Source of the DNA: Melampsora larici-populina 98AG31
Taxonomy: Eukaryota > Basidiomycota > Pucciniomycetes > Pucciniales > Melampsoraceae
Length of the DNA: 64,000 bases
Reading direction: 5' to 3'
Assembly (NCBI RefSeq): GCF_000204055.1
Contig: NW_006768790.1
Coordinates: 79,534 to 143,533, forward strand
Positions 46,937 through 57,974 of the stretch are shown here, piece after piece. The notes beneath the pieces are model-generated. The model worked only from the letters and a program-made list of their open reading frames with translations, made no database searches and was not told the DNA's origin. Position 1 is the first letter of the stretch; each line of letters begins with the position of its first letter. The position numbers were made by a program, and so were the translations under genes.

Positions 46937-48234
46937 ATGTCCGATTCTGATTCCTCCAATTCTAACTCGACGGCATCCTCAACCTCGTTTAGAAGGAGCA
47001 AACTGCTCAAACGGGTGATTCAAGCCGGCAAGGATTATCTAGAGACCGTGCAAAACACTGCAAAGATCCCCTGTTGCACGTCGAAACTTTGTGGAAATGA
47101 ATATACGAAAGAGATATTAAACGGCTCTGACGTACGGTTTCGAGAGCTCTGTCGCATGGATAAGCTTGCCTTCAAGGGATTGATCAGAGCCCTTGAAGGC
47201 AAGCTCGTTGTCCACCGCAACAGGAGTGTCACGGTGGAAGAGTGAGTGATGATATTCTTATATATTGTTGGCAACTCAGGATCTAATCGAGTGGCTGGTG
47301 AACGGTTCCAACGCTCTGGAGCTATGATCAGCAGATACTTCAATGAAGTTTGTGATGCCATTGCATCACTCGAATCCATCTATATAGTTCAGCCACTCGC
47401 CAACGAGCTCTGTCCCAAGGAAATCAGGACAAATCCACGCATGACTCCTTACTTCGATAAGTGCGTGGGTGCTATTGATGGCACCCACATACCATGCATT
47501 GTTCCGGCCGATCGTCAATCTGCTCATCAAAATCGAAAAGGCGATCTCAGCCAAAACGTTTTAGCAGGCTGCTCGTTTAATATGCTGTTTAACGTTTGTC
47601 TACGCTGGTTTGGAAGGCTCATATGCCGATGCTCGAGTGCTGCATCAAGCACTCGAACAAGAACGCTTTGTTGTTCCAGAAGGTGACAAAGTTTTATTAC
47701 ACTGATGATTACTATTGCTCATACCTATTAATCTTTGGTTGATGTAGGCCACTTCTACGTAGCAGACGCTGGGATACGCGAACGTTCCAGGATTCTAAAA
47801 CCGTATCGATCCGTCCGATACCATCTCAGGAGTGGAAACAATGTAATCTTGCACCACAGACGGCCAAGGAACTCTACAATCACCGTCATTCAGCGCTCCG
47901 AATCATTATTGAACGTATATTTGGCGTTAATAAGATGTGATTTCCTATATTAGCCTCAATGCCATCATTCCCTTATAAAACTCAAGTTAAGATCGTCATT
48001 GCATGTTGTGTATTACATAATATCATTCGGATTGAATCCGGAGAAGACGAATTCTACGAAGAATATGCATTAAAAGAGAGATTGGAAACTCGAATGGCTG
48101 CTGATTACGACAACCCCAATTGGGCTGCACCCACCCCTGCACAGCGTACTCAAGCAAATGATATGCGAGATCGTCTTGCAGGACAAATGTTTGATGACTA
48201 CTTACATGCTGCTGCTGCTCGCCGACGTGTTTGA
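46937..48234 (+). pseudogene. Harbinger DDE transposase, broken
   Basis: ATG 46937 (MSDSDSSNSN). DDE_Tnp_4 landmarks: RVAGERFQRSGAMISRYF, VGAIDGTHIP (first Asp), GSYADARVLHQ (second Asp), and HSALRIIIERIFGVNK (Glu). Lesions: TGA 47243-47245 after VTVEE, a one-base insertion near 47592 before VYAGLEGS, a one-base loss near 47831 after RYHL, and TGA near 47938. A plausible intron (GTGACAAAG to TTGATGTAG) lies at about 47684-47748. It cannot produce enzyme, so the element would need a transposase supplied in trans. Confidence 0.85.
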
Positions 48235-48574
48235 ATATCATCTCTTAAATACTCAACTTAGCAGTTATCTTATTAACAAATCTTTATCTTAAATACTCAA
48301 ATCGGCAGTTATCTGATTAATACTCAAATCTTATGAATCTCATCATTAATGTTTTAATATTTAAATTAGCAGTTATATTTTTAGCAGTTGCAACAAATGA
48401 TAATAGTATCATACATGTATTTATATGTATAATTGAACCTATTAATTATATATATATAATGACTTGTACAACGCTTTTGCAATGAGAAGTGAGCTTAATA
48501 ATGTAAAATGAAAATACAAAAAAAATAAACAAAGATAATCTGATAAAGTTTTGATGATAAAGCTTGAAATACTG

Positions 48575-50340
48575 TTACTTGTCCTGATAAAATTCGGATA
48601 ACCCAGCTTCATTTATCAACCATTCCCACTGAAACTTCTTAGCCATGTGACAGAAGAAAGAGGCTGTGTCATCGTCCTTCAATTTATTTGCTACTTGAAT
48701 GATATGTTCTGCCTTGAGTTCTTTCTGGCATCCACGGTTGAAGATGTCCATAGCCTCTTTTCGTTTTGGGTGTTGTTCTAACTTCATCCTAGCTATCTTA
48801 ATTCGATCGTTCTCACCTTGCTCATCTAATTCAACAGCTCGATCGATTGCTTGGGAGATGAGTTTAGGTCCAGTGGTGCGAGATCGTTTTTTGGTTGATG
48901 TCGATGCGTCTCTGTCGACCGGAACCCTCTTGCTACGTACAAATTTCAACTCAGGAGTCTCCTCCTCCTCCTCTGCAAGTTGGCGCTGAGCAGCTTTTAG
49001 ATGCCTTGCAAAAGGGTGATTCTATATTTGAAATCAAAAACCAGTTAGTACATTTTTTTAAATTACTTTGATTATATATAATGATGAGATCATACTTTTT
49101 TAACAACAGATTTACCCTTTTGTGATTGTGGGGGAGGATCGGCCTCACTACTAGCCCCATCATCCTTATCTCCAACGTCTTCATTGATAACAGGCGTCTC
49201 CTTGGTCTCGGTCTCCATACTGTCACTGCTTCGATCGGTAGCCGCCATCTTGATCGACTCGGAAGGTGATGCGATGGAGTCTGTTATGTTGAATGGACAG
49301 ATGTCAAATTTGCATCCATCCTACTGAGTCAAAAGAAAAAAAAGAAATACCTTCTTCATCATCTCCGTCTTCTTCATCAGCCGCTGGTGGTTGTTTCTTT
49401 TTTTTGCTCTGAGTTCCTAATCCGTCGTTACCATTAGCTCGTAAGTGTTTCGGGGGCATGATCCTTGTGACAGCGTTATAAGCCAGAAAGCCGTTGTTCT
49501 TGATAGGCACGGCATCCTTATTCCCATACTATAACAACCATAACAGATGGGATGAAAACATCAATGACAATGAATGATTTATTATATAGAAGATGAAACG
49601 ATGAAAGGATGAAATTCGAAAAAAAACAACTTAAGACTTTAATCCATTCCTCCCACCAATCTTTATCAGCATGCACTATACCGGTCGTGGTATCGGTCCC
49701 AGGACCTCCGGTAACACCAATTATCTTATCAAACGCCCGGTAAGTCCTCTTAAGCTGGGTTGTTGATGGAAAGAAAGTCGGTAGAAACAAATCAGGATCC
49801 ATTTAGAAGAAAGAAAAAGGAGGAGAATACATGAAAGAATGAGATACATACGGTTTGAATATGGTTCTTTAAACGAGTCAATGACTCGTTAGTCTTCCAT
49901 CGCTTGTTGTAAGCTTCGAGGACTTTCTTCCACGCCGCCGACTTGAGTCCTCCATCGTTTCCACCTCCAAGATCGACTTGATGACAGTACTCATCAATCA
50001 ACCAAACAGTGCACTTATGAACCCAATTTCCACCACTGACTACAACTTCATCATCATCATCATCATCAGCATCTTGCTTCTCTTCAACTCCTTCTTTGAT
50101 TTGATTTAATTTGTTCTTTTCATTTAATTTATTCTTATCTTTCACTATCTCTTTGATTTCATTTAATTGATTATTATCATTTGATTTCTTTTTATTTGTT
50201 GATTTGATTGCTTTCGGTTTAATTTGTTTGACTGCCAAAGCTGGTGTTGTTGTTTTTTTTGACTTTGTTTTTATCGGAACGATGTTGGTTGATGTTGATG
50301 GTTGATCAGTACCACTGGTGTTTGAGTCGTTATCGGACAT
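48575..50340 (-). CDS. Harbinger Myb/SANT-like partner protein, multi-exon
   Basis: ATG 50340 (MSDNDSNTSGTDQP). A Lys/Asn-rich low-complexity region precedes the Myb/SANT-like fold: NWVHKCTVWLIDEYCHQ, SAAWKKVLEAYNKR, LTRLKNHIQT, spliced (GTATGT to CAACCCAG near 49760) to LKRTYRAFDKIIGVTG, then DKDWWEEWIK. Later exons give NGFLAYNAVTRIM, basic and acidic linkers, and a conserved C-terminus (RKEAMDIFNRG, FFCHMAKKFQWEWLINEA) ending at 48575. I see no nonsense codon, in contrast to the neighbouring transposase. In this superfamily the partner helps bind the ends and import the transposase. Confidence 0.75.
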
Positions 50341-50743
50341 GGCGGAGGTGGCTGGATGGGTGAGATGATTAATCGGTGAGATGAAAAAGATAGGACTGTT
50401 GATTGATGGTGAGAGGGTTGACAAAGTCGAAGAAGCTGAGCGGCTTTGGGGTATGGTTTTGGAGGTGAGGTGATGGGTTTGGATAGGTCTATGACCATCC
50501 GTACAGTGAAGAGGGACTTGTTAAAATTTTTGAACAAGTCAGAATGCGATATTAGGGGAAAAATCGAAAAAAATTCGGTATTACCGAATTGTAAAAATCG
50601 AGGTAAAAATTGATTTTTATAAGCATTCTGTACATTACAGAATGCTTGTAAATAACAAATCGAACGCTTTTTACAGAAAGCGATTTCTGTAATGTGTAAA
50701 ATGTGATTTTCGACCAGAATGCGCTTAAGTGAACGCGCTCTTA

Positions 50744-51856
50744 GGCCGCGTTCACTTAAGCACTTTTTTGTGGAAAATCACATTCTTGAGTGTTGAGAAA
50801 TCACATTCTGTGAAATGTGTTTGATTCCTTAATTGAAAGCATCCTGGAAATTACAGAATGCTTATAAAAAGACTTTTTTCATTGCTTTCCAAGAATGCGC
50901 TTGTAGCAAATTCTTCTTGATCAAAATCACATCCTGTGATTTCTATTCTTTTCCTTTTGTCACATCCTTTTTCCCAAGTTTTGAAAAAGTCACCATTCAC
51001 CGTACAGAACCTGTCAAACCTGGCCAACTTACCATTCACCATCCCACACACCCCCCAAAGCCATCTTCCACATACTCTCACCACCATCACTACCCTTCTC
51101 ATCTCATTGTGAATTGACTCATTGACTCCACTCAATCAACTTGACTTTTTGAATTTCCCTCCTCCAGACCCACCCTGAACAACACCTCAATCAATTTCAA
51201 CTTGAACAAACTGCAATTTTCTCTGCACCATTTCTGAGTTGCTTGTGTTGATTTAATTGCATCTATTAAATTATATTTTTCTATCTCTTTTCAGATTGGT
51301 GCTCATTAATATGAACTTGCTTTTTTTATTTGAACGTCTGTTTTTTTGATAACTCTCAACAACTTTTACTTCCAGTGCCACCCATCTCTCTTGCCTGTCA
51401 TCATCTTCATCTCATTCTTGTCAATCAAAATCAGTCTTTACCAATGTTGCCGTTCTGATGTTAGATTAAATTGTGTTACTATAGGATACTTTTCTATACC
51501 AAGTGGCTTATTGATGCAAGGGTCATCTCTTGAAAGGATTTAGAGTGGTTTCTTCATTGTGTTCTTTCTTTGACTTGAAAATGAGACAAGTTTGAATGTG
51601 AGTAGTTTATGAAGCAAGGGATCAAAAAACTAAGATCAAGGTGGTAGATGGGATCATAGAAAAGTGATCATACAATCACTTTGCTTTTCCATGATCCTCT
51701 CCTTGATGATTGAACAAGCAAACACTTTCTTGCTTCTTTTTTCACAAATTCTCACAAGATGTGAAATTTGAGATTTCAAAAAAACAGTTTTCTACATGTA
51801 GAGAAGCTCTCAAGCAAAATGTGATTTCTTGAAATCTGGCTTAAGTGAACACCACC
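50744..51856. mobile_element. Harbinger-type MITE abutting the autonomous-type element
   Basis: 1,113 bp with ends GGCCGCGTTCACTTAAG / CTTAAGTGAACACCACC. Its left TTA (50741-50743) is also the right TTA of the Harbinger element; the right TTA is 51857-51859. The ends are related to those of that element (GTTCACTTA) but the interior is non-coding. Confidence 0.8.
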
Positions 51857-51895
51857 TTACTGTCAGCCTATAGAGTAAGAAAACTCACGCCTTAA

Positions 51896-52676
51896 GAGCA
51901 TCCGCTATGGTTCAGTAAATTTTTCAGTAAATTTTATAGTACAGATTTTGCAGTACAGTAAATTAGGTGCTGGAACGTGGAAATCCACTATTGTTTTTGG
52001 TAAGTGCTATTCTATACAGTAGATACTGTACAGAAATGACTGTGTCCCACTATTGTGCATTCTGTAAAAGAAACGGCAAACATGAACGCTCAAGTTTTGA
52101 CTTTTGGTCATTGCTCAACTTGGGTTGACACCCCAACTTGAGAACAAACAGTTTGAACAGTATCATTGTAACAAGCAATCCAAAAAAAATCATTTGGAGA
52201 ATGATCAATTTGGGAACAATTGATTTAAAAAACAAAAAGATTTGAAAACAATTGGTTGTAAGACGATTGATCTGAAAACAAACAATTTGAAAGAATTAAA
52301 ACAAACAATTTGAAAACAGGCAGACTTCATAAAGCTGGTGAGCAGTACCAAGATGTGATAGGTATGCAAGTTGAGAGTAAGAATGTGAAGTTTAGTGTGT
52401 ACATATGCGGATCAAGAGCAGAAAAAGGGAAGTGTAGTTGGACCTAGTTGGACTTTGAATTTTGGGAGTGCTGCGGCTCGGTAGAAGTCCATTGCTTTTG
52501 CAGATACCAATTTGGTAGAGGTCCAGTAAATTCACTGGACTCCTACCAATTTTCGAGTGATTCTGTTGGTACAGATCTGTACTTTGGACACAATTGGGGA
52601 TTTTGAGGCTTGGTACGGTAAATTTCAGTAAAATTTACCGTACCAAGGCCATTCACCAAGACAATAGTGGATGCTC
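51896..52676. mobile_element. Harbinger-type MITE, copy 2 (GAGCATCC family)
   Basis: 781 bp, inverted orientation relative to 33886-34646, sharing GGTACGGTAAATTT and ACAGATCTGTAC. Flanked by TAA (51893-51895, 52677-52679). Confidence 0.8.
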
Positions 52677-52796
52677 TAAGCAGACATAATATTAAAAATA
52701 TTAAAACATAAAAAAATTCAAAAGTCACAACTGATTTACAAGAAAATCCTTACAACTCACACTCACGTCTCAACAGCAACAAAAACAATAAACAAA

Positions 52797-53215
52797 GGCC
52801 ATTGCTATTTGCAGGCCACAAATAATCCATGTAGTCCCTGCCAAAACAACGCCTAAATGGGTGTTTCGCACAGAAAAGCACCTACATTTAGGATGTAGGC
52901 GCTGGAAACCATCAAAAATGACGCCTACATGTCAAAATCCCCATGTGGGTGTCTTTCGGTTATGCCTACTTTTGAATTTGACGTGTAGGCATAATTTTTG
53001 AGCGCCTACGTCTTGAAACCGGAATGTGGGTTTGATATTCAAGTGCCTACATTGAAAATACCACATGTAGGTGCTCAAGAAAAGCACCTACATCTGAAAA
53101 AAGTAATGTAGGCGTAAAATTTGAGCGCCTACATGTGTATTGAGGCATGGGATGACACCTACATGTGTATTGAGGCATGGGATGACACCTACACGTGTGT
53201 GCGTGGAACTTTGGT
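52797..53215. repeat. Cluster of short inverted GCCTACAT/ATGTAGGC motifs
   Basis: At least a dozen occurrences of the CCTACA core in both orientations, spaced irregularly, ending in a 29-bp tandem duplication (ACATGTGTATTGAGGCATGG, twice, 53130-53190). Structurally like the CCCACATGTGGG array at 2370-3300 but with a different core. Confidence 0.7.
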
Positions 53216-53423
53216 CCAACTGCTTGTCAATTTCAACTTCTATAGAGGACCCTTTGCTCTTTTTCCCCCTTTTCAAGATCTATAACACAGATTTTACTTG
53301 TATGAGACAAAAATTGCTCGTCATGTTCTACAAAACAGATGTGAGATAAAGTTATCATCCAGATCATAACTTTTGAAATCAATTTATATTGAATACCACC
53401 CACCTTGATCTCCTAATCAATGA

Positions 53424-53574
53424 CACTGCAAATATAATGTGTTTTTCCAAGGTGAAAAATGATCACATTTATTTCACAAAATGATTAAAAATGCATCAAT
53501 TCTGCATTATTAATCATTTTGTGCATTAAACTCAATCATTTTTCCCCTTGGAAAATTACATTATTTTTGCAGTG
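53424..53574. mobile_element. 151-bp CACTG-ended MITE
   Basis: Ends CACTGCAAATATAATG / CATTATTTTTGCAGTG with a 3-bp duplication TGA (53421-53423, 53575-53577). Foldback structure, A/T-rich. Probably CACTA-superfamily derived. Confidence 0.75.
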
Positions 53575-53584
53575 TGACCAACCC

Positions 53585-55112
53585 TCAAAGTGATAAGTAC
53601 AAGTGTTTTGCCTCATCAGCCACCCACTTACGCCCAAATACGCGGGCATTGGGTCGGAGCCAATGAACAATCAATTTGCGCATTGGATCTTCAATACACT
53701 TGAAAGGTAAAGCTTGAGATACTTGCCAAACGGCGAGGCATTGGTTGAGAGTCCTGATGGAAAAAGTAGGCGCTGGGATGACAAAAGCAGAAAGTGAGCC
53801 TTGCTGGTTTTGCTGAAGACGCTGAGCACGCAGTTGTGAAACCGTGGGAGGAAGTTTGGCACAGGCCAACATTGCCTGCTGACAACAAAAACAGCCCACA
53901 CTAGACTTACCAGGTGTGTTTCTGCCATCTGGGTCAGTCTTGAGGTTCAATTGTGAACTTCCGCTGATCCAAACTATCTTGCTGCACCAGATACAAGTGT
54001 AGGAGAGAGGTGGTCCTTCAGGTGGCTACAAACAATTTGAATGTCAGCTATGTTTCATACGATTGAAAGAAAGAAAAATATTGGAAGAGAACAAAATAGG
54101 ATAGAAGATGGGAAACAAACAGAAGAAATTCATGTGATAGGGGAGATTGAACTATACACACATCTGGTTTGCCATGTTGATTCACTCCAAGTTTGGGTCT
54201 GCCAAAAAAATCATATGGGATGACATATTCTTTCTCAGCTGGTTGATTACGTTTTGGTTTTTGAATATGTTGATTGTCTTTGTCTGAATCCTGTGCTAGG
54301 TCCACTATGGGTGGTGCCAAAGGGTCCTACAGGGTTTCAATAATAAAAAACAATCATTACAATCAATTTGGACAACCAATGATCTGGATGAAATGACCTA
54401 CATACTCTTTCAACCGACGTTTGACTGGTCTGAGCCCTTGGTCGGCGCGGTCGGCTGGTTGTATTCAAGTTACTTATCTCGCAATCTGAGACCAAGGCAG
54501 AGCGTCTTCAGTTTCAAGGTTGGTAGGTGCCGGTGGCCTAAATCGGGAAAGAACAAGATTGATGAAGTCATCAGAATCATAAATTCATGAACTTGAAACT
54601 AAATGAATGAATTACTTGTGAGCTGGTGGGAGCCCTTGACTGGCGCGGTGGACCCAAATTAACAACCGAGGTGCCTATCCCGCAATCTGTGACCAAGACA
54701 GAGTGTTCTCCGTTTTGGGTTTGGTTTGAGGTTCCAGTGCCCTATGGGATGATACACAATAAACAACATAAGTAAGAGAAATGATCAGTTATTGATTGAT
54801 TGAGAGTTTGAAAAGATAAACTGACCTGGAATGATGGAACCAAGCAACTAGCTGGTAACCCAATATCTAGACCTCAGGCTCCAGGTAGTGAGGAGCTTTC
54901 ACAACACCAATGAATGTGTTTGTCTCTCACATCCCTACCTAGTCCTAAGTCAAGATAGCCATGGCAAGAATCAGAAGGTGGAACAACCATACCAGGCTCT
55001 CATATAGCTGGTGTGACAATGCAAGACAAGCAACAAGGTGGTGCGACAGTGACATCATTGGTTTTGTAGCCAGGCAAGACAAATGAAGTGAGGGTAGATT
55101 GCTTGTTAGCCA
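53585..55112 (-). pseudogene. hAT transposase 5' fragment, degenerate
   Basis: The best part, 53950-53585 and just upstream, reads CIWCSKIVWISGSS then NLKTDPDG (BED-type zinc finger), GSLSAFVIPAPTF, LNQCLAVWQVSQALPF, EDPMRKL, WVADEAKHLYL: the N-terminal region of a rust hAT transposase family. Upstream pieces (54320-54048, two diverged copies of a segment at 54407-54760, and MANKQSTLTSF at 55112) may be earlier exons but carry stops. No catalytic domain (RNase H-like, dimerisation) follows, so the gene is truncated. Confidence 0.5.
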
Positions 55113-55706
55113 TGATCAGATGTGGAATTAAGAGTTGAGTGAGGTTTATTGGATTCAAGTTGGACTTGATGGTTATCAAGTAAGACAAAGGTAAATAGAC
55201 AATCAGATCAACAATTATCAATGATTAAGAACATACCTTTATACCAAAAAGATTTGTTTGGTCCACGGTGGCAAGGGTACGAATTGATGGTTGGTATACA
55301 GTAATATTGAGATGCTTGGACATGGAAACTCCATGGCTTGAGATCTCTGGTGATAAATTAGATTGGTGTCGTTCAAAAGAGGTTCCTTCAAATAGGCATG
55401 GATGAAAAATAAAAACGTAAACAATCTAAAGCTTGAGTGGTGGCTTGCTGGATTGATGGTTTGCATGTGGTGAATGGGGCAGATTGTAGGTTAGTGTGGG
55501 GAAATTTGGGGCTGACTTTATCAGTGGAAAGCGCACCAGCCAAATTTGGGGCACCCCGGGTCTGAGCTTCTTGGGCAGCGGAGCGGCTGCGCTTTGCGCT
55601 GCCTCCCGCTTCTGTCTGTGCTACAAGCCAGATTTGGCAGCAGTAAAAACAGTGATTGAAAATTAGATGTACAATCACAAACCAAACTGGGAAAGTACCA
55701 AAAGCA
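55113..55706. other. Unassigned spacer
   Basis: No gene recognised. A GC-rich patch at about 55540-55620 stands out but has no identifiable structure. Confidence 0.4.
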
Positions 55707-56277
55707 ACCTGACACCGCGGGAATCAATGGGTTCAAAACCCAATTGGAGAAAGTTGCAGTGACAGGGTCCGCAACTTGCTCCAATCGCTAATTGTGTTTG
55801 CAATGCGTTTGCAATTGTTTTGTTGTACATCATCAATACCGTCATGGTTGTGAGCTATCAGGCTTTGTGCCGTGTTCCAACCTTGTTCAATTTACCCCTT
55901 TGTAAAATATTAGAGCCTTGTTTTAAGATCAGACACGGCAAGTGTTGTCTCTTTTGAAAAGGTGACAAAACTTCTCAGGAGTACTAACCAAAAATAAGTA
56001 CCCTTTACAGGGAGTATGTACCGGGGTCCTAAGCAAATCATTTCTTTTAAAACAATGTTAAATCACACCGGATACATCCTCTGGCACAATGTATCAAGAC
56101 CATTTGGAAGTGCTATCACATGCCTAGCTGCTACTAGCTTTGAATGTGTTCTCTCGAGGGTGTACAGCAAACCAATTGCAAACGCAATTAGCAATTGGAG
56201 AAAGTTGCAGACCCTGTCACCGCAACTTTCTCCAATTGGGTTTCAGACTGATTGATTCCCGCGGTGTGATGTCAGGT
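55707..56277. mobile_element. Foldback element with nested hairpins
   Basis: Arms ACCTGACACCGCGGGAATCA (55707) and its diverged complement ending 56277. Each arm contains a second palindrome built from CCAATTGGAGAAAGTTGC and GCAACTTTCTCCAATTG. The loop includes a relic (55997-56030) of the foldback family seen at 40895-41547. Confidence 0.65.
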
Positions 56278-57974
56278 GGACCGGAACAGAAGGGGAATGT
56301 TTGGTACTTATACAAGTTGCTTGCATATCTTTATATTTAGATGTTTTTGCTGGGTATGTTCTTATAAGGTGAGTATGTTCTTGACATATAAAAACAACAT
56401 TGTTGAAGCAGATGGTGAAATCACACAATGGTTACAAATCTTTCAAACCCTAGTGTACTGACAGTACTGACCTATACAGAGTCAGTGTACAGCCAGTACA
56501 GCTAGTTTCTGTTCTGCAACCACAGGCCATGCAAATCAAGTTGTGTTTTTCCCTGTGCACATGTCCAAATCCCTGCAAAACCTTCCTTTTCTCCTCAGAA
56601 GCATGGGACGGGCCACCAGATTCCTTGACATGTTTCATCAGAAGCATTCTCGTCAAAAATTTCTAAAACCAAAACCCAACCAATTTTGTCAGAAGCATCT
56701 GAGTTTTGAAAGGTCAAAACCTGACATTTTTTGTCAGACAGGCTAGTAGCTTTCCACGGTCCTCCTGTGATACCCATTTTTCTGTTGATTGGATGGCGTT
56801 TTCAAAAAGCCAGCTATATATGATTGATTCCGCTGCCATATTGGCTCCATGATTGATTCATTGTGGTGAGCTAAGTGGTAGGTCACCAGTAGGAAGTGTG
56901 CGGTCCATAGAGGAGTATATGCTTGTATGTTGGTGGGATATATCATTATTCCCTTGGTGCTAGAAGATAGAAAGGCCACAAAGGCTGGTAGTTTACTATA
57001 TTTGTGATTTGATCAATAGCCTTCTTCAGCTGTTCCTTGCTTGAAGTTAAGGAATTGATAGTTTTGGAAGAATTACTCTTCTTGGTTAGTCCTTTCGTTG
57101 CAGCAATATCCACCTTGAGGATGTAGTTGCCCATAAATTAGCAAATGTCTCCACCATTGTGTAGATTGTTGCAATCAGCTTGTCAAGATCTTCAATGCAT
57201 CCATCAGCTGATTCAGCTTGCTTTGCTCCAATATTTGCTCAACAAAGGGATGAAAGGTACTTGTAGTAGTTCCAGCACAAATAAGCACTACGAGCTCCTG
57301 GAGATAGAGGTGAAATATTGGGAAGTTCAGAAGAGCAAAGCGGCTGCTTGGCATCAGATCCCGTACAATAGATGCAACATTTTGCAACATCCTCGGCAGT
57401 CGAAACATGAAAGTAGATTAACATTTGCAAATGGATGGATGGAATGCACGCATCCTTCAATCAATGAAAGGCAATTTTGTGATGGAACACTACGCCTAGA
57501 TCCAAAAGGCGTAAGTTGTGTTTCTAGGGAGAAGTATCGGGGAGGGCTAACTTAACACGAGTCCTCCGCAGGTCCCATGACCACCACCAGGAATTGTACT
57601 GACATGGACCGTGACGATACATCAGACGAAGCGCTGTGAGTTTTGAAGTCAGTGGAATACTTTGAGTGGTGATGAATGATGATAATTAGATATGTAGCTG
57701 GCCAACTTAAGGTCTCTAGGTCTTGTGGTTGTACTATGTATATGTAGGTGCAAGTGATCACACATCGAAAGGTTCAAAGCAAACTTATTCTCACGACTTA
57801 CTACTGGCATTGAACTTTTCGTTTGCGGTCGCTCTACCCAGGTGAGTGATTGGATAATATGATGAATGCTTTTCTAAGATCACTGACTCGATCTCATTTC
57901 CTTCTGATAGCTTGGGCAGATTGATTTACTTATGAAGATAGCCTCCCACGAGTGCATAAGTCGGATTTATCAGC
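56278..57974. other. Unassigned spacer upstream of glucosidase copy 2
   Basis: Several short frames on both strands have no recognisable domain. The last 60 bp before 57975 match the 5' flank of copy 1. Confidence 0.4.

Larger units (their letters stand above)
46724..50740. mobile_element. PIF/Harbinger DNA transposon
   Basis: 4,017 bp, ends GAGCGCGTTCACTTA / TAAGTGAACGCGCTC, flanked by TTA on both sides (46721-46723, 50741-50743), the diagnostic Harbinger target duplication. It carries the standard two genes: a DDE_Tnp_4 transposase (plus) and a Myb/SANT-like DNA-binding protein (minus), convergently transcribed. Confidence 0.9.

Noticed and set aside
57145..57555. 136-residue plus-strand frame upstream of glucosidase copy 2
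   Set aside because: No recognisable domain, overlapping frames on the other strand, and no splice or conservation support.
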